The notes: generated by a model not told the origin, from the sequence alone. A stretch of DNA of 64,000 nucleotides from Sphingomonas sp. Leaf20 (GCF_001421535.1 NZ_LMKN01000009.1:311695-375694); one strand, 5' to 3'. Numbered from the stretch's first letter, positions 9,397 to 18,797 are shown. Translations and numbers: made by a program.

Positions 9397-12036
9397 TCAG
9401 CGCAGCATGATGTGGAAAAACGCGCCCTGGCCGTAATCGTCGACTTCGCTGACGTAGCGCAGGCCGTTGCCGACGAGGAATTTCGGCTGGTCGTTGAGCA
9501 GGTTGGTGATCTCGTATTTGAACGTCACGTGCTCCGTCACGCGGTGCCACAGCCCGAGGTTGACGGTGGTAAGCTCGGCGCGACCATTGTCGTCCTGCGC
9601 GGTCTCGCCGATGCCCTCCATGTAGCTTCCGCGGTGCGTGACGGTCGTGCGGAACGCGCCGTCGATCGCGGGCAGGCGAAGCGTCGCGCCGCCGTTGATG
9701 ATCCATTTCGGCTGGTAGATCAGCCGGTCGAGCGAGCGCGTCCCTGCATCGCTGGTGATCGACATCCGCCCTTTGAGCCAGGTTGCGTTGAAGAACGGAT
9801 CGATCCGCTGGCCGAACAGGTTGACGTCGTGATCGGCGGCCTGGAACTCGATGCCGTAGAGCCGCGAATTGTCGGCGTTGAGCGGCTGGCGCACGCGGTA
9901 GTTGACGTCGTCGATCAACTGCGTCGTGGTCAGCGTGAAGATGTCGTCCTTGATCCACTTGGCGAACGCGCCGAGCGAGATGATGCCGTCCTTGTGGAAA
10001 TACTGCTCGAACTGGACATCGAGATTGTCCGACCGACGCGGGCGCAGATCGGGATTGCCGCGACTGATCGAGCAATCCGCGCCGCCCGGGTCCTCGTCGC
10101 CGCAATTGAGCGATTCCGGTTGCGCGATGTTGCCGGGCGTCGGGCGGCCAAGCGTGCGGCTGTATGAAAAGCGGAGCTTCTTGCCGCCCGCAAAGTCCTG
10201 GATGCCGGTGAACGACGGCAGCAGATACTCGTAGCCGCCTTTGTTGCGCGTCATCACTGCCGACGCGGTACCGCCGGTGATCGTCGGCTGGAACGCCGAG
10301 AACCGCGTGTGGTCGTAGCGGACGCCCGCGACCAGCGTGGTGTCGTCGGTGGCGTAGTGCAGCGACAGATACGGCGTCAGCAGCCGCTCGGTATAGCGAT
10401 AGTCGCCGGTGATGCTGTTATAGGTCGAATTGGGCACGTCCTTGACGAACTTGGGCCACAGGTCGGTCTTCACCCGCGCCCAGTCGACCCATGGAAACGA
10501 CTGCGGCGCGCCGACCGGGATATAGCCGGGATCGTAGAGATAGGCGTTCATCGCCTGGCCGAGCTTGTATTCGGTCATGTCGACGTCGCGCGCGAGTTCG
10601 AGGTTGCGGAACTCGACCCCTGTGACGAACCCGAAGCCCCGATCCTCGGGCTCGGCGTTCCAGCCATAGTCGACGCGCGCAGTCGCCAGCCCTTCGTTCG
10701 CCATGCGGTAGGTCGTCTGCGCGGTGCTCAGCTTGTACGCCGATCCGAGCACGAGGCCGGGCTTGTTGATCCCGGTGACGTAGGGGAGCCCGCCGGTGGC
10801 ATCATTGCCTGCCGCCCAATCGAGCGACAGCCCGGTTGGATAAGTGCGGACGCCGATATAGGGCTGCGTATTGTCGTACCGGGCGCGGGTATAGCCGCCG
10901 CGGACGCGTAACGACGATTGGTCGTCGTGCCATTCGACATTGCCGATCGCGCCGACCGTCGCCTTGTTCCAGGTGTCGTAGCGATAGCGCGAATAGAGGC
11001 TGTTGATGTCCGACCCACCGCCCTCCGCGGTCAGGTCGCTGACGCTGTTCTTGGTGTAGTAATCGTTCTTGTTCATCGTCGAGGATTCCCACTGACGATA
11101 ATTGAACCCGAGCAGCGACGCATAGATGGCAGTGCCGAGCGGCCGCCATTCGAACTTCGCCGAACTGCCCGCAGTCTGGAGACGGTTGGTATAGCTGCCG
11201 TAGCTGTGGTTGTACGGCACGGCGATGCCGTTCCACGCGGGATCGTCGGGGCCGGCCAGCTTCTTGCCCGCGTCGCTGAAGTAATATTTGGTGTCCTGCC
11301 ACCATTTGCGCGAATTGCGGATGCGGTTCTCGTAGCGCGCCGACAGGACCACGCCGAACTGGTCGCCCGCGCCGAACTTGTCTGCGAACACCATCTTGCC
11401 GCCGCCGCCGAAATGCGGCGTGCTGCCATTGCCGGCATTGCTGCCGCCATCGCCCTTGAACGACGAATAGATGCCATAGCCGTCGAGCATGACGTAGCGG
11501 CGCTTGAGCGCGAAGGCGCTGCGCGTGACGATGTCGACGATCCCGCCGATCGCCGCGCCGTCCTGTTCGGCGGTGAAGGTCTTGTAGACGTCGTTGTGGA
11601 ACGACAGCTCCGACGGGATCTGCTGCAGATTGACCTTGCGCGACCCCTCGCCGTCATTGCCGATCGTCGCGAGCGTGATCCCGTCGATCGTGGTCTGGTT
11701 GAGATCGGGCGAGATGCCGCGGATGCTGACGAAGCGCGGCGCATCGCCGTCCTCGATCGCGCTGATCCCGGGCAGCAGGATGAGCTGCCCCGCGACGCTG
11801 CCGTCGGCGGACAGCGTTTCGAGATCGTCGTACACGATCGAATCCCGCACCGACGTCGCCTGCTGCTTGCCCGAGCGGGTCGCGCGATCGCCCATGACGA
11901 TGATGTCGGACCTGGTCTGATCGGGGTCGGCGGCGGGATCTTCGGCGTTTGCGGCGCTGGCGATGAAGAACAGCGGCAGCGTACAGGCCGCGGACGCGAC
12001 CAGCCGGACGCGTCCGGCGGGCGAAAGACACAACAT
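9397..12036 (-). CDS. TonB-dependent receptor (PhoD-linked)
   Basis: This 879-aa outer-membrane receptor has a signal peptide (about 1-28, ending SAANAED), a TonB-box-like SDIIVMGD, a plug (DAPRFVSIRGISPDLNQTTI; GAAIGGIVDIVTRSAF) and a long barrel ending YGQGAFFHIMLR. The plug resembles the large TonB receptor subfamily of Caulobacter, Xanthomonas and Sphingomonas associated with complex substrates. The ATG at 12036 is chosen because the signal peptide starts there and GGAGA precedes it. Its downstream neighbour, 22 bp away, is phoD, suggesting import of a phosphorylated compound. Confidence 0.92.
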   Translation of the reverse strand: MLCLSPAGRVRLVASAACTLPLFFIASAANAEDPAADPDQTRSDIIVMGDRATRSGKQQATSVRDSIVYDDLETLSADGSVAGQLILLPGISAIEDGDAPRFVSIRGISPDLNQTTIDGITLATIGNDGEGSRKVNLQQIPSELSFHNDVYKTFTAEQDGAAIGGIVDIVTRSAFALKRRYVMLDGYGIYSSFKGDGGSNAGNGSTPHFGGGGKMVFADKFGAGDQFGVVLSARYENRIRNSRKWWQDTKYYFSDAGKKLAGPDDPAWNGIAVPYNHSYGSYTNRLQTAGSSAKFEWRPLGTAIYASLLGFNYRQWESSTMNKNDYYTKNSVSDLTAEGGGSDINSLYSRYRYDTWNKATVGAIGNVEWHDDQSSLRVRGGYTRARYDNTQPYIGVRTYPTGLSLDWAAGNDATGGLPYVTGINKPGLVLGSAYKLSTAQTTYRMANEGLATARVDYGWNAEPEDRGFGFVTGVEFRNLELARDVDMTEYKLGQAMNAYLYDPGYIPVGAPQSFPWVDWARVKTDLWPKFVKDVPNSTYNSITGDYRYTERLLTPYLSLHYATDDTTLVAGVRYDHTRFSAFQPTITGGTASAVMTRNKGGYEYLLPSFTGIQDFAGGKKLRFSYSRTLGRPTPGNIAQPESLNCGDEDPGGADCSISRGNPDLRPRRSDNLDVQFEQYFHKDGIISLGAFAKWIKDDIFTLTTTQLIDDVNYRVRQPLNADNSRLYGIEFQAADHDVNLFGQRIDPFFNATWLKGRMSITSDAGTRSLDRLIYQPKWIINGGATLRLPAIDGAFRTTVTHRGSYMEGIGETAQDDNGRAELTTVNLGLWHRVTEHVTFKYEITNLLNDQPKFLVGNGLRYVSEVDDYGQGAFFHIMLR

Positions 12037-12184
12037 TGGGCCAGCATCTCCGAATGGGACAAGCAGAGAGGCTTCCCCGGAACGGGATGGCTGGCCCTGC
12101 CTATTGCGCGACCCCGGTCGGGGTCTCGAAGGCATCGCCTATGATACCGGCGCGACATAACCGCGTCAGTTATGCTGACCTTTT

Positions 12185-12201
12185 ATGACAGTGAGCGTCA
12201 T
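12185..12201. promoter_or_regulatory. Short inverted repeat upstream of the receptor-phoD operon
   Basis: ATGACAGTGAGCGTCAT has perfect 5-bp arms (ATGAC/GTCAT) around 7 bases, about 150 bp upstream of the receptor start. It could be an operator but does not form a clean Pho box. Its role is unknown. Confidence 0.2.
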
Positions 12202-12276
12202 TCCAAAACTGCCGCTTGGCCGCGTATCGAAGATGTGGTGCGAGACTATAGGATGGTGGCAGGGATTTCGTCTGGC

Positions 12277-13017
12277 TCACATCCTGGCGAGCATCCAGAT
12301 CGCCATGGCGATCATGCCGAGGTTCTCGGTAAGCGAGACGAAGCCGAGCGGCACGTTGGACGAGCCGCCTACGCAGGCGCATTTGAGATCACGCCCATCG
12401 AGGTAGACGGCCTTGAACACGGACACCGCGCCCACGGTGCCGATGAACAGCGCTATCGGGATGGAAAGCCAATCCAGCGCGTCCGCGACCATGAGCACGC
12501 CCGCAAGCCCCTCGGCGAACGGATAAAGAATACCATATGGTACCCAGCGCTCCGCCAGCAGGTCGTAGTTGAGGAACATGGTCGAGAACTTCCCGATGTC
12601 CTGCAACTTGAGCAGCGCGAGGATGGCCATGCTGAAGCCGCCGAACCATTGGAGCGCGAGTGCGGAGAAGGGCGAACCGAAGGCCGCATGGCTGGCCGCG
12701 ATCGCGAGCAGCGCTGCCATCGCAAACAGCGCGGCGACGGGGCGATAACTGGTCGATCCCGGCTCCGCGACGGACATGCCGAAGTGGCGGCGCAGATCGT
12801 CGAAGCCGCCGATGCGCACGCCGTCGATGAACACCTGCGGCGTCGTCCGCACGGCTTGTGCGGCCTTGAACGCGTCGGTCTCTTCGCGCGTGGTGAGGTG
12901 GCGGTCGTCCACCGCGAACCCCTTGCGCCGGAGAAGGTCGAGCGCCTTCAAGCCGTACGGGCAGGTGTGCGCCGGCATCACCATGCGGTGGAGGACGGCT
13001 TCGGGACGGTCTGACAC
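12277..13017 (-). CDS. Glutaredoxin-MauE/DoxX membrane fusion protein
   Basis: In this 246-aa protein, residues about 8-85 are a glutaredoxin fold with a monothiol CPYG site (Cys19) and TTPQVFIDGVRIGGFDDL. Residues about 90-246 form four membrane helices of the MauE/DoxX redox-associated family, with a CACVGGSS dicysteine near the C-terminus. The architecture suggests electron transfer or thiol chemistry across the inner membrane. Translation starts at a GTG (13017) with GAGGA upstream. A MerR gene is divergent and a MerR-type promoter drives this gene, so metal or thiol stress control is likely. The exact substrate is unknown. Confidence 0.8.
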   Translation of the reverse strand: MSDRPEAVLHRMVMPAHTCPYGLKALDLLRRKGFAVDDRHLTTREETDAFKAAQAVRTTPQVFIDGVRIGGFDDLRRHFGMSVAEPGSTSYRPVAALFAMAALLAIAASHAAFGSPFSALALQWFGGFSMAILALLKLQDIGKFSTMFLNYDLLAERWVPYGILYPFAEGLAGVLMVADALDWLSIPIALFIGTVGAVSVFKAVYLDGRDLKCACVGGSSNVPLGFVSLTENLGMIAMAIWMLARM

Positions 13018-13054
13018 GGGTGCGTTCCTCGCTGGTGATCACTGCACCCGCCCC

Positions 13055-13085
13055 ATATAGCGTCCGTACCATGGTCCGGAGTCAA
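13055..13085 (-). promoter_or_regulatory. MerR-type promoter/operator with 19-bp spacer
   Basis: On the minus strand, TTGACT (-35; 13085-13080) and CTATAT (-10; 13060-13055) are separated by 19 bp. The overlong spacer holds the dyad TCCGGACCATGGTACGGA, palindromic except for one base pair. A lengthened spacer carrying a dyad is the hallmark of MerR-activated promoters. It reads toward the glutaredoxin-MauE gene and lies just upstream of the divergent merR-like gene. Confidence 0.75.
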
Positions 13086-13091
13086 GCCCCG

Positions 13092-13484
13092 ATGTCGATG
13101 ACGATCGCCAAGCTCGCCGAGGCAGGCGGTGTCGGTGTGGAGACCGTCCGCTATTACCAGCGGCGCGGTCTGCTCATCGCGCCAGCGCGACCCGGCGGGA
13201 CCGGGTTCCGCAGCTATGACGAAGGCGACGTGCGCCGCCTCCGCTTCATCCGTCAGGCGCAGGCGGCGGGCTTCACGCTGGACGAGATCGGAGAGTTGCT
13301 CGCGCTGGACGCGACGGAGGATCGCAACCGCGCGCGCGAGCTTGCCCGGTCGCGCATTGCGGCGCTGGATGCCAGCATCGCAGAGATGATCGCAGCGCGT
13401 CAGGCGCTCGCGCGGTTGGCGGACGAGTGCGGGTCGGGCTCGGCGGGGCCTTGCCCCATCCTCACCGCGTTCGAGGAGTCCTAG
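13092..13484 (+). CDS. MerR family transcriptional regulator
   Basis: This 130-aa regulator has an N-terminal winged helix (IAKLAEAGGVGVETVRYYQR, RSYDEGDVRRLRFIRQAQAAGF) and a dimerisation helix. The C-terminal effector loop has Cys113 and Cys121 (ECGSGSAGPCPI). These align with two of the three mercury ligands of Tn501 MerR, but the position of the third (Cys82) has no cysteine (ALDATEDRNRAR), so the inducer may not be mercury. ATG 13092 is chosen because it starts the domain and follows GGAG; ATG 13098 is possible. It probably regulates the divergent glutaredoxin-MauE gene. Confidence 0.88.
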   Translation: MSMTIAKLAEAGGVGVETVRYYQRRGLLIAPARPGGTGFRSYDEGDVRRLRFIRQAQAAGFTLDEIGELLALDATEDRNRARELARSRIAALDASIAEMIAARQALARLADECGSGSAGPCPILTAFEES

Positions 13485-13622
13485 CGCGTCGAACATATGT
13501 CCGGCCCAGCCACGTACGTGCTTGATCACACCGTTCGGTGGGCGCGAAGGCAATGCGCTGACCGGGGTACGTCTTCCGTGCCGTCTTCGAAGTGATGCGC
13601 GATACCAGCTGAGCTTTTGAAA

Positions 13623-13675
13623 CGCTGGTGGAGCCGAGGGGAATCGAACCCCTGACCTCTGCAGTGCGATTGCAG
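13623..13675 (-). repeat. Left attachment site: displaced 3' half of tRNA-Ala
   Basis: These 53 bp are identical to 49414-49466. They cover the anticodon stem-loop, variable and T arms, the acceptor 3' strand, CCA and three further bases. No 5' half follows, so this copy is not a tRNA gene. It is the left boundary of the island. Confidence 0.85.
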
Positions 13676-13753
13676 GGGCGTGACTTGAAAAGGGCGGAAA
13701 TGCGTTAATTCTCGCCCTTCAACGCTTGGATCGAGCGCCAGAAAGCGCTGTTT

Positions 13754-13773
13754 ATGATACGCGTACGATACGC
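13754..13773 (+). repeat. Left pair of putative integrase arm sites
   Basis: ATGATACGC and ACGATACGC start 11 bp apart, 79 bp inside the left attachment repeat. A matching pair with the same spacing and orientation lies inside the right end (49338-49357). Arm-type sites of this spacing suit tyrosine integrases; binding is inferred. Confidence 0.6.
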
Positions 13774-13807
13774 AGATTTACCGCAGAATGAGAGGCCGAG
13801 CGGACCT

Positions 13808-14503
13808 TTACAGTCCGCGCCAGCGTAGTGGGGAGGGCAGGTCGACGGCCGCATAATCGACCTGGAGCACACGTCGACGACGTGGGGGATCGGCGGCGCG
13901 CGAGCCATGGACGATCGGCGTTGCGTAGAGCCAGACATCGCCGCGGTTCGCAAGGCACTCGCGTTCGCCGCGGTCCTCCACGACGTGCTTGATACTCGCT
14001 TCCGTTAGGCGGCCCAGACGGTGAGATCCGGGCACGATGCGAAGCGGGGCATTCGTCGTGTCGACCGGGTCGAGATGAACGCGGATCGTGACCATCCGCT
14101 CCAGAATGGCGAAAGGCGGTTCGACTTGAATGAGGCCAGCCTTGACGGTCCAGGGGCCGAACCCGTCGACGCCCGCGCGCTGCTCGACGACGATCGTGCG
14201 ATCCTGATGCCAGCCGAGCGCCCAGTTCCGGGCGGCCGTCTTGTCGAATAACACGGCTCGAACGGCGCGCGCATTGGGGCCCGACGCCGATGCGGCGATG
14301 CTGCCGATGGGACCTTCCACCGCGAGCATGGCGCGCAGGGCAGGGGCGAACCCGATCCTCACGCCTGGGACGTCGCTCGGCAGATCGGCGATCGCTTGTT
14401 CGATCGAAAGGCACGTGGCGTTATCCAAGGCACCCGCAAAGATCTGCGCTCCGTCTTCCTCGAAGCGCAGATCGATTTCCAGGGGCTGGGCCTTCACGTT
14501 CAT
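13808..14503 (-). CDS. Phytanoyl-CoA dioxygenase (PhyH) family oxygenase
   Basis: This predicted Fe(II)/2-oxoglutarate-dependent oxygenase (231 aa) has a facial triad readable as His99-x-Asp101 (GWHQDRT) and His199 (IVHGSR), with nearby arginines for 2-oxoglutarate. RIVPGSHRLG and LANRGDVWLY are typical PhyH segments. The ATG at 14503 lies 4 bp after the flotillin stop, implying translational coupling at the end of the YqiJ-YqiK-PhyH run. The C-terminus ends about 130 bp inside the island's left repeat. The substrate cannot be predicted. Confidence 0.8.
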   Translation of the reverse strand: MNVKAQPLEIDLRFEEDGAQIFAGALDNATCLSIEQAIADLPSDVPGVRIGFAPALRAMLAVEGPIGSIAASASGPNARAVRAVLFDKTAARNWALGWHQDRTIVVEQRAGVDGFGPWTVKAGLIQVEPPFAILERMVTIRVHLDPVDTTNAPLRIVPGSHRLGRLTEASIKHVVEDRGERECLANRGDVWLYATPIVHGSRAADPPRRRRVLQVDYAAVDLPSPLRWRGL

Positions 14504-14507
14504 TCGA

Positions 14508-16244
14508 TCAGGCCGGTGAGTTGCCGGATCCGCCGTTGAGTGCGGCGCGGTGTTTGTGGGCATCGGTGGAGGAGGTTTGGGCAGGCGCTGCCTCAGCGCT
14601 GCTGCCGGCGAGCATGCCGTTCAAGGAACTTCCGGTCATACCGAGTTCCGCCATCAGGCCATCGATCAACGGGCCGCCGACGCGGTAGCGCATCGCGGCG
14701 GCGACCGCGGCGTCGGCGAGATTGCCCTGACCGCCGCCAGACGCGCCATCGCTGCTGCCGTCACCATGCAGTCCTCGCGCATCAAGGATGCTGATCTTGT
14801 CGATATTCTCCATCGGCTTGCTCGCCGCAGCGATGATCGCGGGGAGCGCTTCAAGCATCGCGCGGCGGATCAGCAGCGCTGTCTGCGCGTCGCTCAGGAG
14901 GTTGGTCGCCTCATTAATCGATGCCTGACCTGCGGCGTCGACCTTGAACGCTGCCTCGCGACCTTCAGCGCGGGCCTTCTCGGCATCGGCTTCGGCAGTC
15001 GCTTCGGTGCGGAGGGCACTGGCGCGGGCCTCTGCGGCTTCCTTCTCGGCGGTCGCGGCGACGGTGATGCCGACGGCCTCTTCCTGAGCGCGCTGGGTGG
15101 CGGCAATCACCGCGACATTCTTATTGCGGTTGGCAATCTCGGTTGCCTTGGCCGTGGCGACACTTTCCTCGGCTCTGACGGCAAGTGCACGCGCCTCATT
15201 GGCGGCGGCAGTCGCGGTCGATTCCTCCTCTGACTTCTGCGCGGTCTGCACCGCAGTCGTGATGCGCGCGATCTCGATGGTGCGGTCGCGCTCGATCGTC
15301 GCAGTCTGGATCGCGCCGTCGCGGGCGATGGTGGCGGTCTGGATGACCTTGTCGGCCTCGGTCTGCGCGACGGTCTGCGCTTGGCTCGCGGTGATGCGTG
15401 CGATCTCGGCGAGGCGGGTCTGCTCGGCCTCGGCGGTGGCGATCGCGGTAGCCTGTTCGGCACGGCGGGCGGAGAGCGTTTGTTCTTGCGTCAAGCGCGC
15501 CTGCTCAGCGGCTTGTGCGATCTCGAGCGACTGGTTGTTGGCATCGAGGTTGCGCTGCTCGATCTCGACGCGGTTGGTGGCAACGATGTCGTTTCGGATC
15601 TTCTTGCGCTCCTCGATCGTCCGCGTGAGCACGGTCAGCCCTTCGGCATCGAACGCGTTGTTCTCGTTGAAATGCTCGAACGCGGTCTGGTCGAAATGCG
15701 TGATGCTGACGGACTCGAGCTGGAAGCCGTTCATGTCCAGATCGGTCATCAGCGCCTCCTGCACCTTCTGGATGAAGTCGGCGCGGTTGGCGTGGAGGTG
15801 CTCCATCGTCATCGTCGCAGCGACCGATCGCAATGCCGAGACGAGCTTGCCGTCGAGCAGCGACTTCACCGCGTCGGGGCTGTTGACCGAATCGCCGAGC
15901 GTCTGCGCGGCGGCGGCGATCGACTCCGCGTCGGGCTTCACCTTGATGTGGAACAGCCCGACGACATCGACGCGCAGCTTGTCGAGCGTGATCAGCGCAT
16001 CCTTGTTGAGGCGGGACACCTCGAGCTTTACGGTCGTCAGGCGGACCTGCATCAGTTCGTGGAGCACCGGGATTACCATGATGCCGCCATTGAGCACGAC
16101 CTTCTCGCCGCCGAAGCCGGTGCGGATCAGCGCCACGTCCTTGGTCGCGCGGCGGTAGAGCCGGGTCAGGATGATGCCGATCACCACCAATGCGAACAGG
16201 ACGATGCCGGCGTAGATCAGGACGTTCAGAAGCTGTGCGGGCAT
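14508..16244 (-). CDS. Flotillin family protein (YqiK-like)
   Basis: This 578-aa membrane-anchored scaffold has a single N-terminal membrane segment (about 6-28), an SPFH domain (about 35-210, with GGIMVIPVLHELMQVRLTTV) and a long alanine/glutamate-rich coiled coil (about 215-450) with repeated QTATIARDGAIQTATIERDR-type heptads. A flexible glycine-rich tail follows. YqiK flotillins organise membrane microdomains and oligomerise on the inner membrane. A strong ribosome site (GGGGGAGGG) precedes the ATG. It is 26 bp downstream of a YqiJ gene, its usual NfeD-like partner. Confidence 0.9.
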   Translation of the reverse strand: MPAQLLNVLIYAGIVLFALVVIGIILTRLYRRATKDVALIRTGFGGEKVVLNGGIMVIPVLHELMQVRLTTVKLEVSRLNKDALITLDKLRVDVVGLFHIKVKPDAESIAAAAQTLGDSVNSPDAVKSLLDGKLVSALRSVAATMTMEHLHANRADFIQKVQEALMTDLDMNGFQLESVSITHFDQTAFEHFNENNAFDAEGLTVLTRTIEERKKIRNDIVATNRVEIEQRNLDANNQSLEIAQAAEQARLTQEQTLSARRAEQATAIATAEAEQTRLAEIARITASQAQTVAQTEADKVIQTATIARDGAIQTATIERDRTIEIARITTAVQTAQKSEEESTATAAANEARALAVRAEESVATAKATEIANRNKNVAVIAATQRAQEEAVGITVAATAEKEAAEARASALRTEATAEADAEKARAEGREAAFKVDAAGQASINEATNLLSDAQTALLIRRAMLEALPAIIAAASKPMENIDKISILDARGLHGDGSSDGASGGGQGNLADAAVAAAMRYRVGGPLIDGLMAELGMTGSSLNGMLAGSSAEAAPAQTSSTDAHKHRAALNGGSGNSPA

Positions 16245-16270
16245 GAAACCCTCCCCCGGTTATGCGTTGG

Positions 16271-16891
16271 TTAGATCGACCGCAGAAGCGCGTTGGCCTC
16301 GGGCAGTGCGTAGAAGAGTTTGCCGTCGCGGCGGACGATCAGCGCGGTCTCGCCGGCGGCGATCGCGTCGCCGTCGTCATGCGGCTCGACCATAATGAAA
16401 TGCGCCTGCCCGTGCTGGTCGACGATCTTCGCGCGGGCGGGCGATCCGCGTCGGGCGGTGCCTTCGAGGATCGTACCGCGGCGGCGGAGGAAGTCGTTGG
16501 TCGAGATCACGCTGGTTTCGAAGCCGGGCATGATCCGGGCGAGGCCGTTGGCGGCGAGCGTATTGAGCAGACTGCCGGCGATCAATGAACCGCCCGAGGC
16601 GAGGCTCCAGTGCAGCGGGGCGCCGGCCAGCGCGGTCGCGCCCTGCTGGATGGCGATCCCGGCCAGCGTGAAGCAGCCAAGCAGTGAGGTCAGCCAGATC
16701 AGGATCGGCAGTTCATGGCCGAGGCCGAGCCAGTCGAGCACGCCGCCGCCATCCGCTTCGGCATGGACGTCCGCGTGGAGATCAAGATGGCCGAACCCAA
16801 GGCCGATCGCCTCGATTAGCCCGATCCCGATCATCACGACGAACGCGATCGCGAACGGCGCGTAGGCCGGCGTCAGGAAGATCGCGAACAT
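16271..16891 (-). CDS. YqiJ-like inner-membrane protein (flotillin partner)
   Basis: This 206-aa protein has an N-terminal membrane helix, a soluble acidic loop (HLDLHADVHAEADGGG) and two to three further membrane helices. The C-terminal OB-fold-like domain (about 130-206) includes RRGTILEGTARRGSPARAKI and GETALIVRRDGKLFYALPE. YqiJ and NfeD-type proteins pair with flotillins in membrane microdomains. The ATG at 16891 gives the normal family length; a longer open frame upstream has no membrane-protein character. Confidence 0.8.
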   Translation of the reverse strand: MFAIFLTPAYAPFAIAFVVMIGIGLIEAIGLGFGHLDLHADVHAEADGGGVLDWLGLGHELPILIWLTSLLGCFTLAGIAIQQGATALAGAPLHWSLASGGSLIAGSLLNTLAANGLARIMPGFETSVISTNDFLRRRGTILEGTARRGSPARAKIVDQHGQAHFIMVEPHDDGDAIAAGETALIVRRDGKLFYALPEANALLRSI

Positions 16892-17195
16892 AGGCCGTGG
16901 CGCCGGTGAGGACTCTGGTTCTGCATCGAAGAGCGGGTAGCGGACAGACGACAACGCTTCGTTACGAAACGCCGGCCGATCCGGTCTTTGCACGCCATGC
17001 GTCGATACCCCCTCCAAAGCGAGGCTAGCCCTGTGCCGAGGCATTCGCAACGCAGGTTGAGGGAAACCGACCGGGTTTGGATTCATCCTCTGCACAGGAT
17101 CTGCACGACAAGCGAACGGACCGCACACGGACTTCGCGATCCGACGCTCACGGGACCGCGGCAAAGCCGATCCTCGACAATCGGGGAGTGCGAAG
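16892..17195. other. Divergent intergenic region
   Basis: About 300 bp between the divergent yqiJ-like gene and the DUF4173 operon. It should hold both promoters, but I cannot assign boxes with confidence. Confidence 0.4.
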
Positions 17196-18797
17196 ATGAA
17201 CCGCAATGGAAGACTGATGGCCAAGATCGGGGCTGCCTTGGCGCTGATCATCCTGGCGCAGATATTGATCGCCGATGGCAATGGCGCAGTTGTGGGTGGG
17301 TTCGCATTCGCCTGGATCACCGCCCTGTTCCTGACGCGACGGGCGATCTGGCATGATGGATCGGCGCGACTGGCGCTGATTGCCGGCGCCGGATTGGCGG
17401 TGGTGCTCGTTGACGATCCAAGCTTCCTCGGCTGGGTTCTGTTCTGGACGGCTGTCTCGCTTGCCGCAATCCTGCCGCGCCATGGGTTCGACGATGCGCT
17501 CGCCTGGATGCGCAGGCTCGGCTGGCATGCGATGTCCGCCGTCGTCGCGCCGTTGAAGGATGCTGCGCGGCTGTCGATGGTCCGCCAGCGTCGAGGTCCG
17601 CCCTCCGGTGGCATCCGCGCGATCGGGGCTGTCGTCGCGTTGCCCTTGGTGGGTGGCGTGGTTTTTCTTGGGCTGTTCGCGAGCGCCAATCCGCTGATCG
17701 GTCAGACATTTTCGCGGATCGTGCTGCCGGATCCGTGGGCGGTGGCATGGCGGACGGTGTTCGGGCTCTGTGCGCTGGTTACGATCTGGGCAAGCTTGCG
17801 GCCAAGTCGGCGCACGACGCGGGCATCGCGTATCGACGAACGCTCGATCGGCATGGCGTTCGAGCCGGGTGTGGCGACGCTGATCCTTTCGCTCGTGACC
17901 TTCAATGCGATTTTCGCAGTCGAGAATGCGCTCGACATCGCGTTCCTGTGGAGCGGTGCGGGACTGCCTGCGGGCGTGACGATGGCGGACTATGCGCACC
18001 GTGGCGCGTATTCGTTGATCGTGACCGCATTGCTCGCTGCTGTGTTCGTGTTGCTGGCCCTGCGTCCGGGCAGCGCGGCGGCAGCGAACCTGCTGGTGCG
18101 GCGGCTGGTGACGGTGTGGATCGTGCAGAACTTGCTGCTGGTCGCGTCGAGTGCATTGCGAACGCTCGATTATGTCGACGCCTACGGGATGACAGTGTTG
18201 CGACTGTCCGCGCTTGCATGGATGGGGCTCGTGGCCACGGGACTGGCGCTGATCGGCTGGCGACTGCTGGCACGCAAGTCGGCTTCGTGGCTGATCAACG
18301 GCAATGCGCTGGCGGCTGTCACGGTTTTGGTGGCGGCGAGCGTCGTCGATCTCGGCGCGACCGCCGCGGCTTGGAATGTCCGCACGACGCTCGCCAGAGG
18401 TAAGGCGGGACCGCCGCTAGACCTCTGTTATATGGCGCGGCTCGGGTCATCGTCGCTGGTCTCGCTGGCGATGCTGGAGCAGCATGCGAAACAGCCCGGT
18501 CTGCGCGACCGGCTCGCGTATCTTCGGTGGGAGGATCAGACCGAGACAGCGGACGCGCAGACCGATTGGCGCCGCTGGACGCCGCGCAATGCGAAACGGC
18601 TCGCGACAGTCCGCGCGATGTTCGGTACCAATGCGCCGCGTTTGCGGTCCGCGCCCGACGGACGGAACTGCGACGGGCTGATCCTGCTGCCGCCGAAGGT
18701 GGAGGTCCGGTCAGCGCCGCCGTTCGCTCCAGCGCCGCAGACGCCCGCTCCTACCATGCCAACACCAAAGCCGTTGACGCCGGGTGCGCAACAATGA
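17196..18797 (+). CDS. DUF4173-type integral membrane protein
   Basis: This 533-aa protein has about ten hydrophobic helices and the DUF4173 core TFNAIFAVENALDIAFLW / GVTMADYAHRGAYSLIV. A soluble C-terminal region of about 130 residues ends in a proline-rich tail. Members sit in the inner membrane and have no settled function. Its stop overlaps the start of a response regulator (ATGA at 18794-18797), and that gene overlaps a histidine kinase. It is therefore probably the sensed target, partner or accessory sensor of the two-component system. Confidence 0.8.
   Translation: MNRNGRLMAKIGAALALIILAQILIADGNGAVVGGFAFAWITALFLTRRAIWHDGSARLALIAGAGLAVVLVDDPSFLGWVLFWTAVSLAAILPRHGFDDALAWMRRLGWHAMSAVVAPLKDAARLSMVRQRRGPPSGGIRAIGAVVALPLVGGVVFLGLFASANPLIGQTFSRIVLPDPWAVAWRTVFGLCALVTIWASLRPSRRTTRASRIDERSIGMAFEPGVATLILSLVTFNAIFAVENALDIAFLWSGAGLPAGVTMADYAHRGAYSLIVTALLAAVFVLLALRPGSAAAANLLVRRLVTVWIVQNLLLVASSALRTLDYVDAYGMTVLRLSALAWMGLVATGLALIGWRLLARKSASWLINGNALAAVTVLVAASVVDLGATAAAWNVRTTLARGKAGPPLDLCYMARLGSSSLVSLAMLEQHAKQPGLRDRLAYLRWEDQTETADAQTDWRRWTPRNAKRLATVRAMFGTNAPRLRSAPDGRNCDGLILLPPKVEVRSAPPFAPAPQTPAPTMPTPKPLTPGAQQ

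Noticed and set aside
12172..12201. Pho box before the receptor-phoD operon
   Set aside because: TGAC occurrences are 10 bp apart and the half-sites do not match CTGTCAT repeats at the 11-bp period; only a short inverted repeat remains.
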